The translations under genes were made by a program, and so were the position numbers. A stretch of 27,720 nt of DNA. Origin: a virus. The DNA lies in IMG/VR virus record IMGVR_UViG_3300036780_000034, positions 1 to 27,720 of that record, one strand, 5' to 3'. Shown here one piece after another: positions 14,634 through 21,047 of the stretch (within the stretch, counting starts at the first letter, position 1; every line of letters starts with the position of its first letter). Below the pieces are notes generated by a model. It saw only the letters and a program-made list of their open reading frames with translations, had not been told where the DNA came from and did not search any database.

Positions 14634-15572
14634 ATGGCTGACATCGGCATCATGGCGCTCGGCGCCGGCGGGTTGAACATCGCGCCGCTGTCGGGCAGCC
14701 CGGTGACGACGATCCCGGGCATCGGCTGGCCGACAAAGACGCCGATAATGCAGACCAGAATCCAGCGCGCGGTGTCGGGGCGCGAGTTGCGCGCGCAGGA
14801 TTACCCTTACCCTTTGTGGCAGTTCGAGCTGCCGTTCAATTTCTTGCGCGACCATTGGGATGGGCGGGGCAACGGGATCGCCGCGGCCGGCAATTACGAC
14901 GAGCTGCGCACGCTCTTCGGGTTCTACCTGGCCTGCGGCGGGGCGTTCGGGACGTTTCTGTTCGACGACCCGAGCGACGATTTCGCGACCGGTGCGGCAT
15001 TGCCGGCTGCGGTCAGCACCTTGACCGGCGCCGCGGTCGCAGCAGCAGGCGGCGGCTACAATGTCGGCGACAAGCTGGCACCCACCGGCGGCTCGCCACC
15101 CGTCGCGGCCGCGCTCGCGGTCACCAGCGTCGGCGGCGGCGGCGCGATCACCGGGCTCAGTGTCACCTTGGGCGGCGTCTACAACACGGTTCCCGGCTCG
15201 ACCGGCGTTGGCCTGACTTCGGTCACCGGTAGCGGATCGGGGGCCACGGCGAACCTGACCTGGTCGACGACGACACAGTTGCAGCGCCAGCTCGGGACGG
15301 CGCCCGCTTTCATCGAGCCGATCGTCGCGCCCAATTCGGTCAGCGCGATCTACTACAACGGCATCAACCAGGCGGACGCGGGCTGGACGGTCAATGCCGC
15401 CAATGGGGTTGTCACACTGCCGGTGCCGTTCACCGCGGCACAGCCGGCGATCACGGCCGACTTTAGCTATCGGTTCAGGTGTAGATTTGTCGACGACAGC
15501 TACAGCTTCGAGGGCCTGATGCTGCAACTGTGGCAGATCAAGAAGCTTTCATTTATTTCGGTTCGGCCGTGA
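14634..15572 (+). CDS. DUF2460 distal tail protein (GTA gene 12-like)
   Basis: ATG 14634 starts 13 nt after the tape measure stop; the ribosome site is weak (GAG). The 312-aa product has the DUF2460 pattern: QTRIQRAVSGRELRAQDYPYPLWQFELPFNFLRD, then NYDELRTLFGFYLACGGAFGTFLFDDPSDDF, and a C-terminal YRFRCRFVDDSYSFEGLM...IKKLSFISVRP. Residues about 122-222 are a Gly-rich beta insertion (GGGYNVGDKL...GGGGAITGLSVTLGGVYN) not needed for the core. In GTAs the DUF2460 protein forms the distal tail ring, matching its place after the tape measure. Confidence 0.85.
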   Translation: MADIGIMALGAGGLNIAPLSGSPVTTIPGIGWPTKTPIMQTRIQRAVSGRELRAQDYPYPLWQFELPFNFLRDHWDGRGNGIAAAGNYDELRTLFGFYLACGGAFGTFLFDDPSDDFATGAALPAAVSTLTGAAVAAAGGGYNVGDKLAPTGGSPPVAAALAVTSVGGGGAITGLSVTLGGVYNTVPGSTGVGLTSVTGSGSGATANLTWSTTTQLQRQLGTAPAFIEPIVAPNSVSAIYYNGINQADAGWTVNAANGVVTLPVPFTAAQPAITADFSYRFRCRFVDDSYSFEGLMLQLWQIKKLSFISVRP

Positions 15573-15583
15573 CTGCGTTAACC

Positions 15584-15600
15584 CCGCGTGTTCAGCGGGA
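15584..15600. repeat. Small stem-loop upstream of the accessory pair
   Basis: CCCGC (15584-15588) and GCGGG (15596-15600) form a 5-bp stem with a 7-nt loop, 12 nt after the DUF2460 stop. No T-run follows, so it is a weak terminator at best. It may mark the left edge of the two-gene insert. Confidence 0.35.
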
Positions 15601-15636
15601 TTAGAGTGCTCGGGGGCAATAGGAAAGACTGGCACG

Positions 15637-15888
15637 ATGATCGCTGACTGGAAGACATTCGACACCGCCCCAAAGCAGTTGCTTGACGGCGAGTTTGTCG
15701 GTCGCAGGATCCTAATCTGTGATCGGTGGAATGACGTGTTCTGCGGGTGCTGGTCCGAGGACTTGAACAGCACCCCAGCTAAGCCCGGTTGGCATGATGA
15801 TGTTGGGGCGCTTCTCGGCCCTGATATGTCTGACTTCCGATGGGATGATCTCCCGGACGGATATATCGCCGGCTTTCGGAGCTCGTAA
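15637..15888 (+). CDS. Small accessory protein, 83 aa (DUF551-like layout)
   Basis: ATG 15637 has AGGAAA (15621-15626) at 10-nt spacing. The product opens WKTFDTAPKQLLDGEFVG, then ILICDRWNDVFCGCWSED and ends FRWDDLPDGYIAGFRSS. The W-x-x-x-x-x-A-P-x...D-G-x...I-L-I layout resembles the small DUF551-type phage proteins, though I cannot be sure. By my count 27 of 83 codons end in A or T, against 10 of the first 80 codons of the DUF2163 gene. That supports separate acquisition. It is not a standard tail component. Confidence 0.65.
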   Translation: MIADWKTFDTAPKQLLDGEFVGRRILICDRWNDVFCGCWSEDLNSTPAKPGWHDDVGALLGPDMSDFRWDDLPDGYIAGFRSS

Positions 15889-15890
15889 AA

Positions 15891-16193
15891 ATGCCATTCG
15901 CTCCCGTCGATGGAAAGAACTTCTCCGAGGTCGCCCAGGGGCTCGAACACTATCTGAGCCTTCTGGAAAAGGCCGCGCAGGTCCTACCGGAGTTTAACGG
16001 GTGGGACTTCGCGCACTACCGTGCTGCCGCCGTCACGATGGTTGGCGAAGCATCCGACAGTGCCTACGAGGACCTGCATGGCCTGCTAGACGCCAAGCTG
16101 GACGAGCGGCTGAAGCACGTCGAGCTGATCCTCGGCCGAATGGATGAGCAGATCCAGGCTTTGGGCGGCCCCGCCGCATCAAGATCCCCGTAA
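15891..16193 (+). CDS. Small accessory protein, 100 aa, helical
   Basis: ATG 15891 starts 2 nt after the previous stop, with GGAG at 15878-15881. The product is almost all helix: FSEVAQGLEHYLSLLEKAAQVL, then DFAHYRAAAVTMVGEA, then KLDERLKHVELILGRMDEQIQALGG, which looks like a coiled coil. It has no signal or membrane segment. The stop codon lies in the loop of a small GC stem. With the gene at 15637 it forms a two-gene insert between DUF2460 and DUF2163. Function unknown. Confidence 0.62.
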   Translation: MPFAPVDGKNFSEVAQGLEHYLSLLEKAAQVLPEFNGWDFAHYRAAAVTMVGEASDSAYEDLHGLLDAKLDERLKHVELILGRMDEQIQALGGPAASRSP

Positions 16194-16202
16194 GGGGCTT
16201 TT
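16186..16202 (+). terminator. Weak terminator-like stem with GNRA loop
   Basis: CCCC (16186-16189), loop GTAA, GGGG (16194-16197), then CTTTTC. The stem is only 4 bp but a GUAA tetraloop is unusually stable. It closes the two-gene accessory insert and lies 17 nt before the DUF2163 start. Confidence 0.35.
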
Positions 16203-16218
16203 CGTTGCCCGCAGCCGA

Positions 16219-17079
16219 ATGAAGCCAGCTTCATCGGCGCTGATCGCGCTGCTCAATTCCGGGCAGGCGTTTCAGATGGCCGACCTATACACCTTCACGC
16301 TCTCCGGCGGGACGGTGCTGCGCTACTCGGGTGCGATGACGCCGGTCGTCGACACCTCGACCGGGCGCATCTTTGTCCTTGGCCCCAAATTCGAGCGCGC
16401 GCTGATCAACACCGTCGTCGGGGTGCAGGTCGACCAGCTCGACGTCAAGATCTACCCGGAGACGACGGACCTGATCGGCACGATCCCGTTTTTGCAGGCG
16501 GCATGGACCGGCCAACTCGACGGCGCCTTGCTGCAGATCGAGCGCGCGTTCTTTGCCGGCAGCTGGGGCAACACGACGCCCGGAACCGCGGTGCTGTTCG
16601 CCGGCCGGGTGTCCGACCTCGACTGCTCGCGCTCCGGCATCGACATGAAGTGCGCCTCGCATCTCGAATTGCTGAACATCCCGATGCCGCGGCGGCTCTA
16701 CCAAGCGGCGTGCAGCCACGTATTCGGCGACGCGATGTGCCAGTTCAACCGGGCGAGCCTGGCGCTGACCTTCTCGGCCGCCGCCAATTCCTCGCAAACC
16801 ACGATTTTGGGCGTGCCCTCGACGACCTCGCCCTTTCTGCAAGGCTCGATCGTCGGCGTGTCGGGTGCCAATGCCGGGCAGACGCGCACGATCTACGGCT
16901 TCCTCGCGGGCAGCTCGGTGACGGTTAAGCTCGCCTTTCTGTCGCCGGTCAGCGCGGGCGATCAGTTTCAGCTCTTGCCGGGGTGCGACCACACGCTTGC
17001 GACCTGCGACGGCACCTTCAACAACAAGATCCATTTCGGCGGGATGCCCTTTATCCCGACGCCTGAGACGGCAATCTGA
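16219..17079 (+). CDS. DUF2163 / phage BR0599 tail-tip protein (GTA gene 13-like)
   Basis: ATG 16219 (MKPASSALIALLNSGQAFQMADLY) is preferred to the in-frame upstream ATG 16144, which would overlap the previous gene. The 286-aa product has the DUF2163 beginning (YTFTLSGGTVLRYSGAMTPV, VGVQVDQLDVKIYPE, LDGALLQIERAFFAG, GRVSDLDCSRSGIDMK). The C-terminal BR0599 motif has C165-S-H-V-F-G-D-A-M-C174 and a final HTLATCDGTFNNKIHFGGMPFIP. In GTAs this protein forms a baseplate ring joined to the distal tail and to the hub, and the cysteines bind a metal cluster in homologues. The next gene starts one base after its stop. Confidence 0.85.
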   Translation: MKPASSALIALLNSGQAFQMADLYTFTLSGGTVLRYSGAMTPVVDTSTGRIFVLGPKFERALINTVVGVQVDQLDVKIYPETTDLIGTIPFLQAAWTGQLDGALLQIERAFFAGSWGNTTPGTAVLFAGRVSDLDCSRSGIDMKCASHLELLNIPMPRRLYQAACSHVFGDAMCQFNRASLALTFSAAANSSQTTILGVPSTTSPFLQGSIVGVSGANAGQTRTIYGFLAGSSVTVKLAFLSPVSAGDQFQLLPGCDHTLATCDGTFNNKIHFGGMPFIPTPETAI

Positions 17080-17080
17080 G

Positions 17081-17473
17081 GTGATCCTCGCCAACGGCAC
17101 GGTCATTGAACCGTGCGCAGAGGGTAGCCGGATCGTTCTGCCGTCGGGAGAAGTCGTCGAGGGGCGCCCGCACGCGACGGATGCCTATCGCGCGACTGCG
17201 GCGCGGCTCGGCTACGGCCCCGACACCCTGGCAATGTGCCGCGACCACGATCCGCTGCACGCGCGGCTCTGCGACTGGCTCGGCCTACTGGACAGCTTCG
17301 CGTTGCGCGACGCCGCGGGACTGCTCGACCCGAAGGAGCAAGCATTGGCGCTTCTCGAAGAGGAGGCGGTGCTGGCCCTGCAGAAGTTCATCCGCGCTTT
17401 GGATTTTCGGCGCGCTGGGTGCCGAATTTTCGGAGGCATCGATCCTCCACCAATCAAAGGTAGCATTCCATGA
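17081..17473 (+). CDS. Conserved hypothetical tail-region protein, about 130 aa
   Basis: GTG 17081 is the likely start: it is one base after the DUF2163 stop, and conserved-looking sequence begins there (ILANGTVIEPCAEGSRIVLPS). An in-frame start at 16997 would overlap the upstream gene. The rest reads HATDAYRATAARLGYGPDTLAM, HDPLHARLCDWLGL and a helix DPKEQALALLEEEAVLALQKFIRAL. The early part is beta, the later part helical. I do not recognise the family. Tight spacing on both sides (ATGA overlap with the lipoprotein gene) supports a real gene co-expressed with the tail tip. Confidence 0.65.
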   Translation: MILANGTVIEPCAEGSRIVLPSGEVVEGRPHATDAYRATAARLGYGPDTLAMCRDHDPLHARLCDWLGLLDSFALRDAAGLLDPKEQALALLEEEAVLALQKFIRALDFRRAGCRIFGGIDPPPIKGSIP

Positions 17474-17820
17474 ATCGCACAATCAAATCGGCGGCGCTCG
17501 TCGCAGTGCTTGCGGCAGGCGGTCTCGGTCTCGCCGGGTGTAGCGGCCTGTCGGGCATTTTGGGCGGTGCCGCAGCTGGCGCTGGCACCGCAGCCGGCGG
17601 CAATGCCACGGTCCAGCAGGCCTGCGTCGCCGCACAACCCGTCCTGACCGCCGGGGCCATGTCGACCAATTCGACCGCCACGAACATTGCTTCCTACGGG
17701 AACGCGTTCTGCGGCCCGGTCCTCGCCGGAACGATGCCGGCCACGACCGATTCCAATTCGGCGAGCTGGGTCCTGGGGCTGGTGCAAACCTTGTCGCCGC
17801 TGCTGCTCGCGGCGCTCTAA
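17470..17820 (+). CDS. Small lipoprotein, 116 aa
   Basis: ATG 17470 overlaps the previous stop (ATGA). The N-terminus MNRTIKSAALVAVLAAGG leads to lipobox L21-A-G-C24 with Ser at +2, predicting outer-membrane sorting. The mature part is Gly/Ala-rich (GLSGILGGAAAGAGTAAGG), has two more Cys (QQACVAAQPV and AFCGPVL), and ends with a hydrophobic helix VLGLVQTLSPLLLAAL. It might be an envelope protein made by lysogens, a superinfection-exclusion lipoprotein or an outer spanin-like component; nothing in the sequence decides. It precedes the sulfotransferase-like gene by 18 nt. Confidence 0.72.
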   Translation: MNRTIKSAALVAVLAAGGLGLAGCSGLSGILGGAAAGAGTAAGGNATVQQACVAAQPVLTAGAMSTNSTATNIASYGNAFCGPVLAGTMPATTDSNSASWVLGLVQTLSPLLLAAL

Positions 17821-17838
17821 GCCGCAAAAGCACAGCGC

Positions 17839-18573
17839 TTGGGGGCTCAATTGCCGCCGTTTATCATCTGGTGCCGCCAGCGCACCGGCTCGATCAGTCT
17901 CTACAAAGGCCTGACGGCGGCGGTCAGGGATCACCCAGCGGCGCAACTAGAACCGTTCGATTATGACGCCGAGGGCCCGCGCCAGTTCGCCTCCGCCGCC
18001 TTCCACGCCGATCCAGGCCATGCCGCGGCAAGGGTAATCTGCGCGGAGGGCTGGCTGCTCAAGCACGTTTACGAGCCGTCAAAGCGCTTTGGCGAATGCG
18101 ACGAGCAGATTCCGGTCGGATTCCATCTAGCACTCGCCCAGGCTACATCAGCGCACGGCTACAGGCACATCCACCTCTATCGCAGAGACCGGCTGGCGCG
18201 GCTGGTCAGCAAGGGGTTGGCCGAGCAGCTCGGGACGTGGTTTCCGGGCGGCTGGGTCGACGACATCTTCGCTGACATCAAGTCCGGGCGGCGAAAGATC
18301 GAGCCATTGGATGCTGAGCGGCTGATCCGCTGGGATCGCGAGGCGGATGACCTGTGGCGGCACATTGGGCCGCAAGTCAGTGCCCTACATATCGCGGCAG
18401 AGGACGTGTTCGGGCCGCATCGCCTCGATCATCTGCAAGAGATCGCGGACTTTCTCGGCATCGCCAGCGTCCATTCGATTGCCTCTCATCTCGGCCGCGG
18501 CCAAGACAGCCAGCGGGTCCAGGATTTCGTGCCGAACCTCGACGAATTGCGCTGCGCTGTGGAGGCTTATTGA
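17839..18573 (+). CDS. Sulfotransferase-like protein
   Basis: TTG 17839 gives 244 aa; TTG 17851 is another possible start, and the ribosome site is weak. The N-terminus FIIWCRQRTGSISLYKGL carries R15-T-G-S-x-x-L21, matching the 5'-phosphosulfate loop of PAPS-dependent sulfotransferases. An EPFDYD element follows. Further on, HIHLYRRDRLARLVSKGLAEQLGTW has R116-D-x-x-x-R121-x-x-S124, matching the 3'-phosphate-binding motif of Stf0/NodH-type enzymes. The rest is helical, ending QEIADFLGIASVHSI, a typical C-terminal helix of this group. The expected reaction is transfer of sulfate from PAPS to a carbohydrate or other acceptor in the cytoplasm. Its stop overlaps the glycosyltransferase start (TGATG). 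The family call rests on the two motifs; the acceptor is unknown. Confidence 0.7.
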   Translation: MGAQLPPFIIWCRQRTGSISLYKGLTAAVRDHPAAQLEPFDYDAEGPRQFASAAFHADPGHAAARVICAEGWLLKHVYEPSKRFGECDEQIPVGFHLALAQATSAHGYRHIHLYRRDRLARLVSKGLAEQLGTWFPGGWVDDIFADIKSGRRKIEPLDAERLIRWDREADDLWRHIGPQVSALHIAAEDVFGPHRLDHLQEIADFLGIASVHSIASHLGRGQDSQRVQDFVPNLDELRCAVEAY

Positions 18574-19688
18574 TGGCACCGCCGCTGGACTTCGCGGACG
18601 AAGGCCCCACCGCGCGCCGACCGCACCTGATCGCGCCGACGCTCGCCAGCGCGCATGCCGTACTGATCTCCGAGCGGATGGGCGACCCTCTGCCGGGCGG
18701 CAGCGATGCGGGCTTGGCGGTGACGGTCAATGCCAACGCGCGGGTATTGCGCCGCGCTGGCGTGCATGCCGAGACGTGGAAGGTCAAAAACGCCGACGAG
18801 CTGATGGCGCGCATTTCCAGCGTGATGCCGGGAGCAGCCCGACCGATCACGCATGTCGTCATCAACAACCCGCGGTTTATCCTGCCGATTTCCTATGCCG
18901 AGATGGCGGGCAAGTGGCCCGATATCGAGTTCGTGCAGCTCAACCACTCGGGCCAGTCGTATCTGTCGATCGACCATCACGGGATTCAGAACATCCGCGG
19001 CGTCGCCGACCTCGAAACAGCGCTGCACAATGTCCGGGTCGCCGGCAACAACCCCCGCTTCCGCCACTGGCTCAATGACGATTACGGGATATCGAGCCTG
19101 CTGTTGCCAAACCTCTATGACGTGGAGACCTTTCGCAACCCCGTCACGGTACGGCGCTGCCCGGACCCGCTGCGCATCGGCAGCTTCGGCGCCGGCCGCT
19201 ATCACAAAAATCAGCTCGTCGCCGCTCAGGGTGCGATTGGTCTTGCGCGCCGGCTGGGGGCCAATCTCGAACTCTACGTCAACTCCGGGCATTGGGACAC
19301 GACCGGGCCGCTTGATCAAAGCCGGGCAGAATTGTTTGCGGGTTTGCCAAATGCCCGACTGATCCCGGTGCCGTGGGCCGCATGGCCGCGGTTTCGCCGC
19401 ACCGTCGCGTCGATGGACCTGATGATGTCGCCCTCCTTTGACGAGACGTTCTGCGTCATCTGCGCTGATGGGATCGCTGAGGGTGTGCCGAGCGTCGTCG
19501 GGCCGGCTCTCGAATGGACGCCGCGTTCGTGGCAGGCCGAACCGCATGACCCCGCCTCGGTGGCGCGCGTCGGGCTTGGGCTGCTCCACGACGTAGCGGG
19601 TGCTGTCCATGACGGTCGCGCGGCACTGAAAGCCTATGTCGCGGCCGGGACCCGCCTGTGGCTCGATTATCTGACGGGGTCTCCCTGA
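18573..19688 (+). CDS. GT-B glycosyltransferase (GT4-like)
   Basis: ATG 18573 overlaps the sulfotransferase stop as TGATG and has GGAGG about 9 nt upstream. The 371-aa product has a Rossmann-like N-terminal half (AHAVLISERMGDPLPGG, THVVINNPRFILPI, IEFVQLNHSG). Its C-terminal half has LRIGSFGAGRYHKNQLVAAQGA, LELYVNSGHW and SPSFDETFCVICADGIAEGVPSVVG. The last matches the GT-B donor-site element, with Glu291 and an Asp at the usual second Glu position (E-x7-D). It probably transfers a sugar from a nucleotide-sugar donor in the cytoplasm. Coupling with the sulfotransferase suggests the two modify one acceptor, for example a tail protein or host surface polysaccharide. Fold confidence is good; the donor and acceptor are unknown. 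Confidence 0.78.
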   Translation: MAPPLDFADEGPTARRPHLIAPTLASAHAVLISERMGDPLPGGSDAGLAVTVNANARVLRRAGVHAETWKVKNADELMARISSVMPGAARPITHVVINNPRFILPISYAEMAGKWPDIEFVQLNHSGQSYLSIDHHGIQNIRGVADLETALHNVRVAGNNPRFRHWLNDDYGISSLLLPNLYDVETFRNPVTVRRCPDPLRIGSFGAGRYHKNQLVAAQGAIGLARRLGANLELYVNSGHWDTTGPLDQSRAELFAGLPNARLIPVPWAAWPRFRRTVASMDLMMSPSFDETFCVICADGIAEGVPSVVGPALEWTPRSWQAEPHDPASVARVGLGLLHDVAGAVHDGRAALKAYVAAGTRLWLDYLTGSP

Positions 19689-19716
19689 GTTGCCGCGTCA
19701 GTCGGCTCAATTTTCG

Positions 19717-19732
19717 CAGCTATATAGCTGCT
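19717..19732. repeat. Perfect 16-bp palindrome between glycosyltransferase and HExxE genes
   Basis: GCAGCTATATAGCTGC is a perfect palindrome in the 71-nt gap. Flanking ATTTTCG and CTCGAAAT extend it imperfectly to about 30 nt. The AT-rich centre stands out in this GC-rich DNA. It could be an operator, a -10 region or a recombination scar; no matching -35 is seen. Confidence 0.55.
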
Positions 19733-19759
19733 CGAAATCACCCAGGAGATAAAAGCGCG

Positions 19760-20506
19760 ATGACGAAAGTTGTCCTTGTCAATCAGACGAGAAGCGTCCT
19801 GACCGATGACGAAGTCGCGGCGGTTGTGCCGGTGCTGCAAACGCTGTTCGACCGCGATTTCGAGCCGGTCTGGGGCACGGCGCTTGCCGTGCGGGTGAGC
19901 TCGATCCCGACCGGCGCCGAGGTGCCCATCGATTGCTGGCCGATCTACCTTCAGGACACGACCGATCAGCCCGGCGCTGGCGGGTATCACGAGGATCAGG
20001 GCCTCCCGTTTGGCAAGGTGTTCGCCCGCGACGCGATGGAAGCAAATGAATCCTGGACCGTCGACCTGACGCACGAATTCCTCGAAATGTGCGGCGACCC
20101 GACGACCCAGGTCCTGATCGACCTGCCGCAGATGGCGGGCTTTGCCTGTCTCCGCGAGGTAGGCGATGCCGTCGAAGAAGACACGCTCGGCTACCAGATC
20201 GACGGCGTTCTCGTCACGGACTGGTGCACGCCGGAGTATTTCTACCAGAAGCCTGCCGATGGTGGCCCGATCGTACCGCGTCCCGGTACAAGGCTTGCCG
20301 GCCTGACTCCGCGTGGTCTGTACGACTTCATGGGGCACATCAACGCCCCGGCCCCCGCGCTGCTGCATGGCGGCTATCTCGGGATCAGATACCCTGATGG
20401 CGAATGGGGATCGGTCAATATGTTCAAGCGCGACGGCCGGCAAAGCCGCCGGTCGATGCGGACGCACGGCCGGCTGAACCGGAAGGCCGCGGGTTCGCTC
20501 CGATAA
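19760..20506 (+). CDS. Protein with HExxE motif, possible metal-dependent enzyme
   Basis: ATG 19760 has AGGAGA at 19744-19749, a strong ribosome site; in-frame starts further upstream would overlap the glycosyltransferase. The 248-aa product starts TKVVLVNQTRSVLTDDEV, then VPIDCWPIYLQD, GYHEDQGLPFGKVFA, and WTVDLTHEFLEMCGDP. The H105-E-F-L-E109 sequence inside a helix resembles zinc-binding helices of metallopeptidases, though the usual second His is absent. Later come VTDWCTPEYFYQ and GYLGIRYPDGEWGSVNMF; the C-terminus is very basic (RQSRRSMRTHGRLNRKA), perhaps a nucleic-acid or surface contact. A structural protein that kept an enzyme-like fold is the main alternative. Confidence 0.6.
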   Translation: MTKVVLVNQTRSVLTDDEVAAVVPVLQTLFDRDFEPVWGTALAVRVSSIPTGAEVPIDCWPIYLQDTTDQPGAGGYHEDQGLPFGKVFARDAMEANESWTVDLTHEFLEMCGDPTTQVLIDLPQMAGFACLREVGDAVEEDTLGYQIDGVLVTDWCTPEYFYQKPADGGPIVPRPGTRLAGLTPRGLYDFMGHINAPAPALLHGGYLGIRYPDGEWGSVNMFKRDGRQSRRSMRTHGRLNRKAAGSLR

Positions 20507-20566
20507 GGCGGAGACAAAGGCCGGTGACCGATCTGCGTCGCGCGCTTTGCCGGCAATGGAATTGCA

Positions 20567-21031
20567 ATGGAATCCCATTGTTTTGATCCGCGCCGCGCCG
20601 CGGTCGTCGCTGAGGCGCACGACTGGCTGCGGACCCCTTATCACCATATGGGGCGCGTCAAGGGAGCGGGCACCGACTGCCTGACCTTCCTCGCCGAGGT
20701 CTATGAGCGCGCCGGTGTATTGCCGCATCTCGAGATCGCATTCTACCCGCCGGACTGGCACCTGCACCGCGGCGAGGAGCGCTATCTCGATGGGCTTCTC
20801 GGCTACGCCCGCGAGATCGAGGGGCCGCCGCAGCCAGGCGACATCGCGATGTGGCGCTACGGCCGCTGTTTTGCCCATGCGGCGATCGTCGTCGCCTGGC
20901 CGCAGATCATCCATGCCGCCGCCGAACTGCGGATGGTGTCGCTGGGCGATGCGAGCCAGGGCCAGCTTGCGCGCCGCGCGGTGCGGTTCTTCGACCCGTT
21001 TATTGCTGCTGAACGTCAGCCGGTAAACTGA
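20567..21031 (+). CDS. NlpC/P60 family cell-wall peptidase (GTA gene 14-like)
   Basis: ATG 20567 begins MESHCFDPRRAAVVAEAHDWL; the ribosome site is weak. The 154-aa product has TPYHHMGRVKGAGTDCLTF with catalytic Cys38, and FAHAAIVV with His104 followed by a second polar residue near His116. This is the Cys-His arrangement of NlpC/P60 peptidases. GTA gene 14 and related phage proteins of this family sit at the tail tip and cut peptidoglycan cross-links during DNA entry. It directly precedes the tail hub gene, as in GTAs. The 60-nt gap before it holds no gene I can support. Confidence 0.85.
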   Translation: MESHCFDPRRAAVVAEAHDWLRTPYHHMGRVKGAGTDCLTFLAEVYERAGVLPHLEIAFYPPDWHLHRGEERYLDGLLGYAREIEGPPQPGDIAMWRYGRCFAHAAIVVAWPQIIHAAAELRMVSLGDASQGQLARRAVRFFDPFIAAERQPVN

Positions 21032-21047
21032 GCGGAATGCTTGACGG

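Noticed and set aside
14618-14641. Seven-codon frame bridging the tape measure stop and the DUF2460 start
   Set aside because: It could be a coupling leader, but so short a frame arises easily by chance and nothing else supports it.
18567-19610. 347-codon open frame on the minus strand opposite the glycosyltransferase
   Set aside because: It is a shadow of the glycosyltransferase frame, which has clear GT-B motifs and translational coupling.
20507-20566. Possible small gene starting at GTG 20524
   Set aside because: It would encode only about 20 residues with no recognisable features and overlaps the peptidase start in another phase.
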